Source of the DNA: Myxococcales bacterium
GTDB lineage: Bacteria; Myxococcota_A; UBA9160; SZUA-336
Assembly (NCBI GenBank): GCA_013215565.1
Contig: JABSQV010000023.1
Location: 1 to 64,000 of the forward strand
Length of the DNA stretch: 64,000 nt
Direction of reading: 5' to 3'
The notes under the pieces: generated by a model
Database searches by the model: none
What the model saw: the letters and a program-made list of their open reading frames with translations, nothing else
Told to the model about the DNA's origin: nothing
Made by a program: the position numbers and the translations under genes
Shown here: one piece after another, positions 1-8,746 of the stretch
How the letters are laid out: every line of letters begins with the position of its first letter
Numbering within the stretch: the first letter of the stretch is position 1

Positions 1-1204
1 CCGTAAACTCGATCCCGTCGGGGCCGAGCGGGCCCGCAATCAACTGATTGCCGAACTGGATATCGTCGGGGAACCCGATCGGCTTCTGGCCTGTAATTCC
101 GCAATAGGGAACTCCGTGTAGATTGAACACGTTAGTGGCGTTGCAGAAGCCGTCCGCCGATATTCGCCTGACCCCGACGCTAGTTCCGAGGTTGTGCGCC
201 AGGAACGTCGAGCTCGCCGAGAACCTCGCGTGGGTCGGGCCGTGGGGGAAGTCGGGCGAGAGAATCAGGTCGAGCCGGTCGGGTCCGAGTCGTGCCTCGA
301 GCAGCAACCCCGTGGGCCCGAACTCCGACTCGAGCGTGGCGCTCTGCCCCGGCGTGAGCAGGTCGCTTGCGGTCAGCTCGCGCCCGAGACTCCTCATCGG
401 GTCGTTGGGTGTACCGTCCGGGGTTGTCGGATCCAGCGTGAGACTCCCCTTCAATACTGTCACAACCCGGCTACCAACCGTCTTGTCATAGTTCTTCGCC
501 ACGCGATAGACCCTATCTGGGTGCGTGGGGTCGGTGAAAACCTGCTGGGTCCTGCCGAGCACGTCCCCGTGAGAGTCGAACTGCAGCGGGAACCAGCGCT
601 CGTGCCGGGGCTGGCCGGGGTCTCCGTCGAGCTGCGGGGCCCGGTCGGCCGTGGCCGCGGCTTGCAGCAGGCGGACCGCGCCGTAGCCCTGGCCCATGAA
701 CAGTTCGTCTTGAGCCGTAGTGAAGGTCGTCGAACAACCCTTCGGATCGCTGGAAGGATTGCCCGTGCAGCTGGTGTTGCCCGGCTCGTCGCCCGCGAAA
801 GCCTCCTGCAGGTGCAGGGCAGAGCGCGGACGCTCGAACAGCTCCCGCGTGAGCTCATCTCCCAGGAAGCCGCGGGCCGCACTCAGCAGCGGGGCAGCGA
901 ACAGCGGATTGACGACGCCGGCAGGCTGGGCAAAAGTGAGTCCTGCGATCCCAGTCGGGCCCGTGGCCGGCGGATCGCCGTTGACCCCGAACGGCCCGTT
1001 GAGAAGACTCTGAGAGGTGTCGCGGCAGAGCGGGGCGAAGGCCGGGAAGCCCCCCGGGATCGTGACCCCCTGAGGCGCGAGGCAATCGAAGGGTCCGATG
1101 CCGCCGGCAATCAGATCGATCGGCAGCGCGCGCACCGGTAGCGCGGCGGCCGCAGCGGCGAGCGCGCCTGCGATCAGCGTTCCGGTCCAGCCTCTACCGT
1201 GCAT
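1..1204 (-). CDS. Secreted protein of unknown function, 3' end cut by window edge
   Basis: An uninterrupted minus-strand reading frame runs from an ATG at 1204 off the left edge (about 401 codons, no stop). It begins with a clear signal peptide: a short basic start, an Ala/Leu-rich core (IAGALAAAAAALPV) and a likely cleavage after VRA near residue 26. The start is backed by a purine-rich GGAAGGGG about seven bases upstream. The mature part has scattered Cys and many Gly, Pro, Asp and Thr, as in extracellular beta-rich proteins. Third codon positions are GC-rich, as in neighbouring genes. I recognise no family. The C-terminus, where a sorting signal would lie, is outside the window. Confidence 0.7.
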   Translation of the reverse strand, partial: MHGRGWTGTLIAGALAAAAAALPVRALPIDLIAGGIGPFDCLAPQGVTIPGGFPAFAPLCRDTSQSLLNGPFGVNGDPPATGPTGIAGLTFAQPAGVVNPLFAAPLLSAARGFLGDELTRELFERPRSALHLQEAFAGDEPGNTSCTGNPSSDPKGCSTTFTTAQDELFMGQGYGAVRLLQAAATADRAPQLDGDPGQPRHERWFPLQFDSHGDVLGRTQQVFTDPTHPDRVYRVAKNYDKTVGSRVVTVLKGSLTLDPTTPDGTPNDPMRSLGRELTASDLLTPGQSATLESEFGPTGLLLEARLGPDRLDLILSPDFPHGPTHARFSASSTFLAHNLGTSVGVRRISADGFCNATNVFNLHGVPYCGITGQKPIGFPDDIQFGNQLIAGPLGPDGIEFT

Positions 1205-1434
1205 CCGAAGCCCCTTCCACTTGAACCGCGGGTACTGCCGAAGCCCGGAGTATGCGGGTACAGCTCGCTCGCCGTCGAGGAATTTCTCTCCGCAGCGGGC
1301 CGGGCGGGCTCCGGGCGCTGCGCGGAGTCAGGCCGCAAGCCCCACCGTCGCCTCCCACGCCCCGCTTTCGGAGGGCGGGCCGAGCGTCTATGCTGGCAAC
1401 CGGCCTGCACGCCAGCCTGCACGGGAGGGAGCAC

Positions 1435-2685
1435 GTGGTAGACCTCGACCTCCGACTGCGACATAGCGACGACGTGTGCGAGGTCGACTTCGCGTCGTTC
1501 CTGGGCGAGGAGCTGCCCGGACGGCTCGCGGGCCGAAACGGCGAGCTGGCCGCGCGCGGGATCGGCTATCTCGAACTCTCGCCGCTCGCGCTCGAGGTCG
1601 AGGGGCGCGCGTTCACGTTCGTGCCCACGCGCGGCGGTGTCGAACTGCGCGCAGGCGACCGTGACGCGCACGCGGTGGCGGTGCTGGATACGGGCGCGTT
1701 CTCGGATCTCGTCCAGGACCTGCGCAGCACCATGGGGCTCACGCTCGGCAACGACGTCGAAATGCGGCGCGGCGCGACCGACGACTTCGTCGAGTGGGAA
1801 CCGGTGTTGCGCGCCATGATCGATGGGCGCCCGGTCTACGAGCCGGGTTCGGTCGAGTTCCGCGCGGCCGACGGCGCTCCACTCGAGCTGGACCGGCGCT
1901 TCACGCCCGAAGACGACGACGCCGAGATCGCACAGTTTCTCGGCGAAGCGGGTTTTCTGAGACTCGGGAACTGGTTCACGCGCGAGGAGATGGCCGAGGT
2001 CTCGGCCGACATCGACCGGGCGCTTCCGAGCTATGCACCCGATGACGGCCGCTCCTGGTGGGCGCGCACGGGAGCGGGCGTGAACCGGGCGGTGCGGCTC
2101 CAGTTCTTTCACGAGCATTCGGAGCGGGCCCGCGCGCTGCTCGGGGACGCGCGCATGACCCGGATTGCGGCTTTGAGTTCGAACGGCCACGTGGCCGGTT
2201 CGCTCGAGGGCACCAACGCGGTCGAGGCGCTCGTGAAGCCACTCGACGTGGTCGAAGGGATTTCGGATCTCCCGTGGCACAAGGACTGCAGCCTCGGTCG
2301 CCACTCCTATCGCTGTTCCGGGATCACGGTCGGCATCTGTGTGACCGATGCCGATCGCGAAACCGGCGAACTCGGTGTCGTGGCTGGCTCCCACCGTGCG
2401 TCGGTGCCGCCGGTCGGTGTCCACCCAAAGGTCGACCTGCCGCGCGTACCGCTGCCCTCTCGTGTCGGCGATGCGACCGTGCACCTGAGTTGCACCCTGC
2501 ACATGAGCCGACCCCCTGTGCGAAGCGAGCGCCGCGTGCTCTACACCGGCTTCGGCCTGCCGCTCCGGCCCGGCGAGGTCGACGTGGGCGCGGAGAAGAT
2601 CTCCGAGATCCGCGAGAGCGCGCCCAAGCGGATGGGGGCCGAGTCGCGCGACGAACTCGGCCGCGTCGGCAGCTTCGAACTCTAG
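1435..2685 (+). CDS. Phytanoyl-CoA dioxygenase (PhyH) family protein
   Basis: A 416-residue protein of the Fe(II)/2-oxoglutarate dioxygenase PhyH family. The iron-binding HxD is visible in LPWHKDCSLGRH at about residues 280-290. A distal His lies in DATVHLSCTLHMS, followed by Arg in RRVLYTGF, which fits the 2-oxoglutarate site. The N-terminal 150 residues form an extra domain I cannot name. I chose the GTG at 1435 because GGGAGGGAG sits just before it; an in-frame ATG at 1390 is the alternative. Relatives hydroxylate acyl-CoAs or other small lipids; the substrate here is unknown. The lipid-catabolism genes downstream make a lipid substrate plausible. Confidence 0.85.
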   Translation: MVDLDLRLRHSDDVCEVDFASFLGEELPGRLAGRNGELAARGIGYLELSPLALEVEGRAFTFVPTRGGVELRAGDRDAHAVAVLDTGAFSDLVQDLRSTMGLTLGNDVEMRRGATDDFVEWEPVLRAMIDGRPVYEPGSVEFRAADGAPLELDRRFTPEDDDAEIAQFLGEAGFLRLGNWFTREEMAEVSADIDRALPSYAPDDGRSWWARTGAGVNRAVRLQFFHEHSERARALLGDARMTRIAALSSNGHVAGSLEGTNAVEALVKPLDVVEGISDLPWHKDCSLGRHSYRCSGITVGICVTDADRETGELGVVAGSHRASVPPVGVHPKVDLPRVPLPSRVGDATVHLSCTLHMSRPPVRSERRVLYTGFGLPLRPGEVDVGAEKISEIRESAPKRMGAESRDELGRVGSFEL

Positions 2686-2701
2686 CCGCTACAGGCGGGT
2701 G

Positions 2702-3823
2702 CTAGGCGCCGGGCGGCGGAAGTGCAAGCAGCTTTGCGAGCAGCCGCGTGACCGTATTGTTGCGCTCGAACTCGCTGCCGGTGGCCTCGTCCATCAGTTC
2801 GTAGTGCACCATCTGCTGCGCCAGCCGGACCATGATCACGGCAAACCGGAAGCCCGCGAACACCTGGTAGAAGTGCAGGTGCTTGACCGCGAGCCCGGAG
2901 CGCTCCTCGTAGTAAGCGACGGTCTCCTCGTAGCTCGGAAAGCCCTCGAGTCGCGGGGTCTCGATGCCCTCGCTGTGGTGTCGGTCCAGGAAGATCGACC
3001 AGCCGACGTCCTGTTCGGGGCTTCCCAGGGTCACCATCTCCCAATCCAGGACGGCGGCGGGGCGCGTCCCGTCGAAGATGATGTTGCCGATCCGGGCATC
3101 GCCCCAGACCAGGCCGATCGGCTCGTTCGTGGGCTTGTGCTTCTTGATCCACTCGAAAGCGGCCTCGGTCGTGGGTTGTGACCGGCCGCGCGCCGCCCAC
3201 TCCAGGTAGCGCTCGTAGTAGACGATCTGCTGATCGAGCGGGTCCTCGCCGAGTTCGGGCCGGTCGAGAAAGGCGAAGCCGGCCGCGCTCGGGTCGAGTC
3301 GATGAATCCGGGCCATACAGTCAAAGCCGCCGAGCCAGATCGCGCGGCGCTCCTCGGGCTCGATTTCGGTCAGCCACCCGGCCGAGTGGTACGGCGGGCT
3401 GTCCCCGGGGACCCGGCCCTCGACGCGCTTCATCACGTAGAACGGTGCGCCGAGCAGGTCGCTCCGCTCCTCGAACCAGAGCACCTTCGGTACCGGAACG
3501 TCGGTGGCTTCGAGCAGGGCCATCGTCCGGAACTGGAGTCCGAGGTCGTACTCGGGAAATACCTGGTAGCCGGTCGGCTGGATCCGGACCACGAGCGAGT
3601 CGCTGCACGGGCGGCCCTGCTCGGTCCAGGACGCGTCGAAGAGCAAGGTCTCGTTCGAGAAACCCGAACTCTGCGGCTCGGCGAGTTCCGAGACCTCGAG
3701 ATCGCGCGCGTCCCGAAGCTTCGACTCGAGCCAGGCTTCGAGACTCCGGCGGGTCTCATTCAGGTCGCGTTTCCAGGGCGTTGGCAAAGGCGCAGCCTCG
3801 CGGCGGTCGGTCCGTCCGGGCAT
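2702..3823 (-). CDS. APH-fold phosphotransferase family protein (ACAD10 / FadE36-like)
   Basis: About 373 residues with the aminoglycoside phosphotransferase/choline kinase fold. Visible features are the catalytic loop VWGDARIGNIIF, with Asp and Asn but Trp where many kinases have His, and a metal-binding LDWE some 15 residues later. The Trp form is common in the acyl-CoA-dehydrogenase-associated branch (human ACAD10 N-terminal domain, mycobacterial FadE36), which is linked to fatty acid or steroid breakdown rather than drug resistance. I used the ATG at 3823, which leaves room for the divergent gene at 3921; the frame stays open to 3940. The exact substrate cannot be read from sequence. Confidence 0.85.
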   Translation of the reverse strand: MPGRTDRREAAPLPTPWKRDLNETRRSLEAWLESKLRDARDLEVSELAEPQSSGFSNETLLFDASWTEQGRPCSDSLVVRIQPTGYQVFPEYDLGLQFRTMALLEATDVPVPKVLWFEERSDLLGAPFYVMKRVEGRVPGDSPPYHSAGWLTEIEPEERRAIWLGGFDCMARIHRLDPSAAGFAFLDRPELGEDPLDQQIVYYERYLEWAARGRSQPTTEAAFEWIKKHKPTNEPIGLVWGDARIGNIIFDGTRPAAVLDWEMVTLGSPEQDVGWSIFLDRHHSEGIETPRLEGFPSYEETVAYYEERSGLAVKHLHFYQVFAGFRFAVIMVRLAQQMVHYELMDEATGSEFERNNTVTRLLAKLLALPPPGA

Positions 3824-3920
3824 TCTACCCGCAAGCGCGGATTCCTGAACCCGAGGCCGCCGAGCTCGCCGCCCACGCCGGGATTGCGGCTTCGGCCCGA
3901 GTTGTGGCCTACTGCGACCC

Positions 3921-4358
3921 GTGGCCGGCGCTGTCCCCACCTATAAGCTCGAGTTTCCGTACAAGCGCAGCCTGGGCCCAATCGTGGGGGCGTTCCTGAC
4001 CGGGCTTCGCGATCGGCAGGTGCTCGGGATCCGCAGCGCGGCGGGCCGCGTGCTCGTCCCTCCGCTCGAATTCGACCCCGAGACCGGCGAAGAGAACCTG
4101 GAATGGACCCGGGTCGGAGAGGCCGGGGTGGTGCGGGGCTTCAGCTGGGTCGAGGAACCGTTGCCCAAGCACCCGCTCGATCGTCCCTTCGCCTGGGTAC
4201 TGGTCCAACTCGACGGCGCCGACACCAACCTGGTCCACGTGCTCGACGCAGACTCGCGCGCCGCGGTCGAAATCGGAATGCGCGTGCGGATCCGCTGGGC
4301 CTCCGAGACCCGCGGCCACATGAGCGATATCGCGTGCTTCGAGCCGGAGGCCGGGTAG
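3921..4358 (+). CDS. DUF35-type OB-fold protein without zinc ribbon
   Basis: A 145-residue protein with a GTG start. It resembles the N-terminal half of DUF35 proteins that pair with thiolase-like lipid-transfer proteins: it has YKRSLGPIVGAFLTGL, then VPPLEFDPETGEE where a zinc ribbon would be, then an OB-fold ending in RGHMSDIACF. It has no CxxC pairs, so it cannot bind zinc in the usual way. It overlaps the next gene by one base (TAGTG). From memory, mycobacterial Rv3521 joins such a module to a second one in a single chain. Here the two are separate genes. Probable role: a partner subunit presenting acyl-CoA to the thiolase/aldolase encoded just downstream. Confidence 0.8.
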   Translation: MAGAVPTYKLEFPYKRSLGPIVGAFLTGLRDRQVLGIRSAAGRVLVPPLEFDPETGEENLEWTRVGEAGVVRGFSWVEEPLPKHPLDRPFAWVLVQLDGADTNLVHVLDADSRAAVEIGMRVRIRWASETRGHMSDIACFEPEAG

Positions 4359-4891
4359 TGGCCGGCTCCGAACCCGTGAGCTTCATGCAGCAGATGGTCT
4401 CGCTCGAGTACAAGCTCCGGGCGAGCCCGGTCGCCGTCGACTTTGCGCGCAGGCTGTGTGCGGGAACGATCACGGGTCACGCCTGTCCCGAGTGCGGCCT
4501 CGTCTACACGCCGCCGAGCGGTTTCTGCTCGATCTGCGTGGTGCCCACGAATACGCGCGAGCACGAGGTCGAGATCGCGGACCGCGGCACGGTGACCGCG
4601 TTCACGATCGTCAACCCGATCCAGTATCGGGGCCAGAAGGAGCGTGAGGTCTACGCCGTTGCGAGCATTCTCCTCGACGGTGCGAGTGGTACGATCGGCC
4701 AGCAGCGGCTCGGCGACGTCGATCTCGACCGGGTTCGCATGGGAATGCGGGTCGAGGCGGTCTGGCTACCGGAAGAGAAGCGCAAGGACAGCGCCGCGAT
4801 GGGCGCCGGGCTCGCCAGTGCGATTCATCACTGGCGTCCCGTCGACGAGCCGGATACGCCGCTCGAGGAATTCGCGGAGCACATCATCTGA
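4358..4891 (+). CDS. DUF35 zinc-ribbon OB-fold protein (ChsH2 C-terminal domain-like)
   Basis: A 177-residue protein with a rubredoxin-like zinc ribbon, CPECG and CSIC about 17 residues apart near residues 45-70, followed by an OB-fold (GTVTAFTIVN to GMRVEAVW). In the family, DUF35 proteins bind thiolase-like partners such as Ltp2 and form retro-aldolase or thiolase complexes that bind acyl-CoA. The start is the GTG at 4358, overlapping the previous stop; a GTG at 4376 is also in frame. The stop overlaps the next ATG by one base (TGATG), so translation of the four genes is probably coupled. Confidence 0.9.
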   Translation: MAGSEPVSFMQQMVSLEYKLRASPVAVDFARRLCAGTITGHACPECGLVYTPPSGFCSICVVPTNTREHEVEIADRGTVTAFTIVNPIQYRGQKEREVYAVASILLDGASGTIGQQRLGDVDLDRVRMGMRVEAVWLPEEKRKDSAAMGAGLASAIHHWRPVDEPDTPLEEFAEHII

Positions 4892-5943
4892 TGCGCGATG
4901 TCGCGATCGTCTCTTTCTCGCAGCTGCGGGGCGATCCCGAAGGCGGCGTACCAGAGGTGCTGATGCTCGTGCCGGTCGTGCTCGAGGCGATCGAGAAGTC
5001 CGGCGTGCCGCGCAAGCAGATCGGCTTTACCTGCTCGGGCAGCTGCGATTACCTGACGGGTGCGCCCTTCGCGTTCGTGCAGAACCTGGCCGCGACCGGT
5101 GCCTGGCCTCCGATCTCGGAATCGCACCTCGAGATGGACGGAGCCTGGGCGCTGCAAGAGGCCTGGGTCCGGCTGCAGCACGGCGACATCGACACCGCGC
5201 TCGTGTTCGCGTCGGGGCGTCCCTCGAACAGCGACCTGCGCGAGGTCTTGTGTCTGCAACTCGATCCCTACTACCTGATGCCGCTCTGGCCCGACTACAT
5301 CTCGCTGGCGGCGCTCCAGGCGCAGGCCCTGCTCGCGCGGACCGGTCACACCGAGAAGGACCTGGCAGAGATCGTGGTGCGCGCGCGCCGGGCTGCACTC
5401 TCGAATCCGAATGCCGAGATTTCGGGAGAGTTCACGGCCTCGGAACTCCTGCAGGCGCCCTACGTCTCGTCGCCACTGCGCGCCCATGACTGCCCGCCGA
5501 TCTCGGACGGTGCGGCCGCGATGGTGCTGGTCGCCGGGGATCGCGCGCGCGACCTCTGCGAGCGACCCGCCTGGATCCGGGGAATTGATCACCGGATCGA
5601 CGCCCAGTATCCGGGGGTGCGCGACCTCTCCGTGTCGCCCTCGGCCCGGCTCGCGGGTGAACACGCGGGCGTCGGGCGGGGCCCGGTCGAGGTCGCCGAA
5701 CTCGCCGCGGCGTTTTCTCACGAGGAACTGATCCTGCGCGAGGCACTGGGTCTCGGAGACGAGGTGCTGGTGAATCCCTCGGGCGGCGCGCTCTGCTCGA
5801 ATCCGATGGTGGCGACCGGCCTGATCCGGATCGGCGAGGCGTTTCGCCAGATCCACGAGCAGGGCCGGGAACGCGTACTCGCCCACGCGAGTTCGGGGCC
5901 CTGCCTGCAGCAGAACCTGGTCTGCGTGCTGGAGGCGGACTGA
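4891..5943 (+). CDS. Thiolase-like protein (Ltp / DitF type) lacking the nucleophilic cysteine
   Basis: A 350-residue thiolase-fold protein. The stretch HLEMDGAWALQEAW matches the region that carries the acylated Cys in true thiolases; here Glu takes the place of Cys. The C-terminal half keeps the NPSGGALCSNP and AHASSGPCLQQN loops near residues 290 and 335. Ltp2-type steroid aldolases likewise do not use the Cys, so this protein is more likely an aldolase or scaffolding subunit than a thiolase. It directly follows two DUF35 genes and is followed with a one-base overlap by a second thiolase-like gene, so a DUF35/thiolase-like complex is the likely product. Confidence 0.85.
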   Translation: MRDVAIVSFSQLRGDPEGGVPEVLMLVPVVLEAIEKSGVPRKQIGFTCSGSCDYLTGAPFAFVQNLAATGAWPPISESHLEMDGAWALQEAWVRLQHGDIDTALVFASGRPSNSDLREVLCLQLDPYYLMPLWPDYISLAALQAQALLARTGHTEKDLAEIVVRARRAALSNPNAEISGEFTASELLQAPYVSSPLRAHDCPPISDGAAAMVLVAGDRARDLCERPAWIRGIDHRIDAQYPGVRDLSVSPSARLAGEHAGVGRGPVEVAELAAAFSHEELILREALGLGDEVLVNPSGGALCSNPMVATGLIRIGEAFRQIHEQGRERVLAHASSGPCLQQNLVCVLEAD

Positions 5944-7088
5944 TGGCCGAACGCTGCGCCGTGATCGGAATTGGACAGACCCACCACACGCGCCGGCGCG
6001 ACGACGTGTCGTTGGCTGGACTCGTGCGAGAGGCGGCGGTGCGCGCGCTCGAGGATGCGGAGCTTGGCTGGAAGGACATCGAGGCGGTCGTGATCGGGAC
6101 CGCGCCCGATCTCTTCGAGGGCGTGATGATGCCCGAGCTGTACCTGGCCGAGGCGCTCGGCGCCGTGGGCAAGCCGATCACGCGGGTGCATACGGCCGGC
6201 AGCGTCGGCGGCTCGACGGCCGTGGTCGCGACGCAGTTGGTTCAGTCCGGCGTGCACGAGCGGGTGCTCACGGTCGCGTTCGAAAAGCAGTCGGAGGGCG
6301 ACACCTCCTGGGGCCTCTCGGGCGGGCGCAGCGGCGGCGTGGGTGCGGGCGGCTACTTCGCGCCGCACATCAAGGCCTACATCGAGCGCTCGGGCGCGCC
6401 CGAACACGTCGGCTGGAAGGTGGCGGTAAAGGATCGGCAGAACGCGCTCCGGAATCCCTACGCGCACCTCAAGCTCGACAAGATCGACATCGACAGCGTG
6501 AAGGGCTCCGAAATGCTCTGGGCGCCGATCCGGCGGCTCGAGTCCTGTCCGACCTCGGACGGCGCGTGTGCGATGGTGCTCGCGAACGAGGCCGGGGGGC
6601 GCCGCGCGCCGCGCGCGCCGGCCTGGGTGCACGGCAAGGCGATCCGCAGCGAGAACGGCTTCTTCCCCGGGCGGGATCCGGTCAATCCGGTGGCCGGACA
6701 GGACTGTGCGGCCGACGTCTACCGTCAGGCCGGAATTACGGACCCGCGCCGCGAACTCGACATGATCGAGTGTTACGTGCCTTTCAGCTGGTACGAGCCG
6801 ATGTGGATGGAGAATCTCGGCATCGCCGAGAAGAACCGGGGCTGGGAACTCACCGACTCGGGCGCGACCGCGTTCGAGGGCGACATCCCCGTGAACTGTT
6901 CGGGCGGCGTGCTCTCGACCAACCCGATCGGGGCCTCGGGCATGCTGCGCTTCGCGGAGGCCGCGCTCCAGGTACGCGGCCAGGCGGGCGAGCGCCAGGT
7001 CGACGGTGCGCGCCGTGCGCTCGGCCACGCCTACGGCGGTGCCGCGCAGTATTTTGCGATGTGGGTCGTCGGGAGCGAGCGCCCCTAG
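5943..7088 (+). CDS. Thiolase-like protein, second of a pair (Ltp type)
   Basis: A 381-residue thiolase-fold protein. Its N-terminus has AVIGIGQTHH, the usual nucleophile loop reads VHTAGSVGGS (Gly where Cys would be), and the C-terminus has NCSGGVLSTNPIGASG and LGHAYGGAAQ, corresponding to the conserved Asn/Gly and His-Gly-Gly loops. The ATG overlaps the previous stop. Mycobacterial cholesterol clusters carry similar tandem Ltp genes next to a DUF35 gene (Rv3521-Rv3523, from memory). Side-chain cleavage of a steroid-like or branched acyl-CoA is a reasonable inference; the substrate is not shown. Confidence 0.87.
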   Translation: MAERCAVIGIGQTHHTRRRDDVSLAGLVREAAVRALEDAELGWKDIEAVVIGTAPDLFEGVMMPELYLAEALGAVGKPITRVHTAGSVGGSTAVVATQLVQSGVHERVLTVAFEKQSEGDTSWGLSGGRSGGVGAGGYFAPHIKAYIERSGAPEHVGWKVAVKDRQNALRNPYAHLKLDKIDIDSVKGSEMLWAPIRRLESCPTSDGACAMVLANEAGGRRAPRAPAWVHGKAIRSENGFFPGRDPVNPVAGQDCAADVYRQAGITDPRRELDMIECYVPFSWYEPMWMENLGIAEKNRGWELTDSGATAFEGDIPVNCSGGVLSTNPIGASGMLRFAEAALQVRGQAGERQVDGARRALGHAYGGAAQYFAMWVVGSERP

Positions 7089-7171
7089 TCCGAGCGATGC
7101 GTCGCCGCGTTTGATCCCGAGCTTCGGAAGCAGCGCGAACACGAATTCTTCGTTGTAGAGGAGCCGAGGGA

Positions 7172-7969
7172 ATGCCTGACCTGCTGGTCGAGAGAGAAGA
7201 CCACCTGCTGATCGTGACCATGAACCGGCCGCATCGAAAGAATGCGCAGACGCCGGGCATGTACATCCGGATGGCCGACGCCTGGCAGCAGGCCAGTGCG
7301 GACGAGGAGATTCGCTGCATCATCCTCACGGGTGCGGGCGGCAACTTCTCGTCGGGCGCGGACCTCCGCGCGATGGCGGGCGACGCGGACGAGGACGGGG
7401 TCGTCGACGTCCAGGCCCGGCTCAAGCTAGATCCGGACGTGATCTTCAAGGGGCTGCTCAAGTCCTATCGGCCGACCAAGCCGATCGTGGCCGCGGTCGA
7501 AGGGGTCGCGATTGCGGGCGGCACCGAGATCCTGCAGGGAACCGACATTCGGGTCGCGGGCGAGAGCGCGCGTTTCGGGGTGTCGGAGGCACGCTGGTCG
7601 CTCTACCCGATGGGGGGTTCGGCCGTGCGCTTGCGCCGGCAGATCCCGTATACGGAAGCGGCCGACATCCTGCTCACGGGAAAGCACATCGGGGCCGCGG
7701 AGGCGAAGTCCCTGGGGCTCATCGGATACGTGGTGCCGGACGGCGAGGCGCTCGCGAAGGCGAAGCAGATCGCGGCCACGATCGCTGAGAACGGGCCGCT
7801 CGCGGTCGAGGCGATCCTCAGGACCCTGCACGAGACCGACGGGATGAGCGAGGCCGAGGCCCTGAGCTACGAGAACGCGTATGGGGGCGCCGTCTTCGGG
7901 AGTGAGGACGCCAAGGAAGGTCCGCGCGCGTTTGCCGAGAAGCGCAAGCCCGCATTCAAGCGCCGCTGA
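7172..7969 (+). CDS. Enoyl-CoA hydratase/isomerase family protein (crotonase)
   Basis: A 265-residue crotonase. The oxyanion-hole segments are [10 protein letters not shown] (about residue 60) and [12 protein letters not shown] (about residue 112). The catalytic-Glu region reads [24 protein letters not shown] provides the ribosome site at 7166-7174. Relatives hydrate or isomerise enoyl-CoA esters in beta-oxidation. It lies 83 bases after the thiolase-like pair on the same strand and probably belongs to the same acyl-CoA pathway. Confidence 0.9.
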   Translation: MPDLLVEREDHLLIVTMNRPHRKNAQTPGMYIRMADAWQQASADEEIRCIILTGAGGNFSSGADLRAMAGDADEDGVVDVQARLKLDPDVIFKGLLKSYRPTKPIVAAVEGVAIAGGTEILQGTDIRVAGESARFGVSEARWSLYPMGGSAVRLRRQIPYTEAADILLTGKHIGAAEAKSLGLIGYVVPDGEALAKAKQIAATIAENGPLAVEAILRTLHETDGMSEAEALSYENAYGGAVFGSEDAKEGPRAFAEKRKPAFKRR

Positions 7970-8036
7970 GCCCGCTCCGGGCGCCCGGGGCCTGGAAGCG
8001 CCCATACCCAGCCTTTCTTGGGTGGTCTCGGGTACA

Positions 8037-8054
8037 GTACTGACCAGTCAGTAC
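8037..8054. promoter_or_regulatory. TetR-type operator, perfect 8+2+8 inverted repeat
   Basis: GTACTGAC-CA-GTCAGTAC is a perfect palindrome with 8-base arms and a 2-base centre, 54 bases before the TetR start codon. This size and half-site match operators of TetR/FadR-like repressors, so autoregulation of tetR and the downstream RND genes is the simplest reading. No convincing -35/-10 pair was seen around it. Confidence 0.75.
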
Positions 8055-8107
8055 CGATCTCAATCCTAACGCTGCGACGAACCCGGAACTGCGAGAGGTC
8101 GAGCGAG

Positions 8108-8746
8108 ATGCCGAATTCTGATCAGGCCCGGGTGCGCGAGAAGCGACATCGGATGCTGCAGGCGGCGCAGGAGGTGTTCGTGGAACGCGGCTTCGACGCC
8201 GCGGGCACGGACGAAATCGCGCGCCGGGCCGGGGTCAGCAAGGGAACGCTCTACAACTTCTTCGATTCGAAGACCGATCTCTTGCTGTCTTCGGTCGAGG
8301 CGCAGTTGGAGCGGAGCCGGGCCCTGGTCGAGGCCGCGCTCAACGAGAGCGGCGATACGCCATTGAAGCAACTGGTCGCCGGAATCCGCGCACTGCTGCT
8401 GGCGGTTGTGCCTGATCGAGCCGGCCCGGAACAGCTGCTGCTCGATCAGGTGTGGGGCATCGTCGCGCGCGACTCGGCTGCCCGTTCCCGTGTCTTCGGG
8501 CTGCTTCAGGCTTTCTTTCGCGATCGTGAGATCGAACTGCGGGTGCTGCTCGAAAACGGCGTAAAGGCCGGGGCCGTGCGCAGCGACATCGACGCGGGCG
8601 AGGTGACGCTGCTGCTGTTTTCGATTGTCCACGGCCTGATCTACCGCGCGCGCTTCGACCCGGGTCGCATCGACCCGGTCCGCAGCTTCGAAGCACTCTT
8701 CGATCTGCTCCAGGGCGGACTCTTCACCGAGGGGGTTCGCGCATGA
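8108..8746 (+). CDS. TetR/AcrR family transcriptional regulator
   Basis: A 212-residue repressor-type protein. The N-terminal helix-turn-helix spans about residues 15-60 (RMLQAAQEVFVERGF, then GTDEIARRAGVSKGTLYNFF), typical of TetR. The C-terminal ligand domain is not specific enough to predict an inducer. The ATG at 8108 places the HTH at the usual distance from the N-terminus. It overlaps the next gene by four bases (ATGA), so it is the first gene of a three-gene efflux operon with an operator upstream. Confidence 0.93.
   Translation: MPNSDQARVREKRHRMLQAAQEVFVERGFDAAGTDEIARRAGVSKGTLYNFFDSKTDLLLSSVEAQLERSRALVEAALNESGDTPLKQLVAGIRALLLAVVPDRAGPEQLLLDQVWGIVARDSAARSRVFGLLQAFFRDREIELRVLLENGVKAGAVRSDIDAGEVTLLLFSIVHGLIYRARFDPGRIDPVRSFEALFDLLQGGLFTEGVRA

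Noticed and set aside
194-1141. Long plus-strand open frame at the left end
   Set aside because: The opposite strand holds a frame open from 1204 to the window edge with a signal peptide and ribosome site; the plus-strand product is Arg-rich and shows no domain.
8018-8043. TTGGGT with TACAGT or TACTGA as a promoter for the TetR operon
   Set aside because: Spacers of 9 or 14 bases are too short for a sigma70 promoter.
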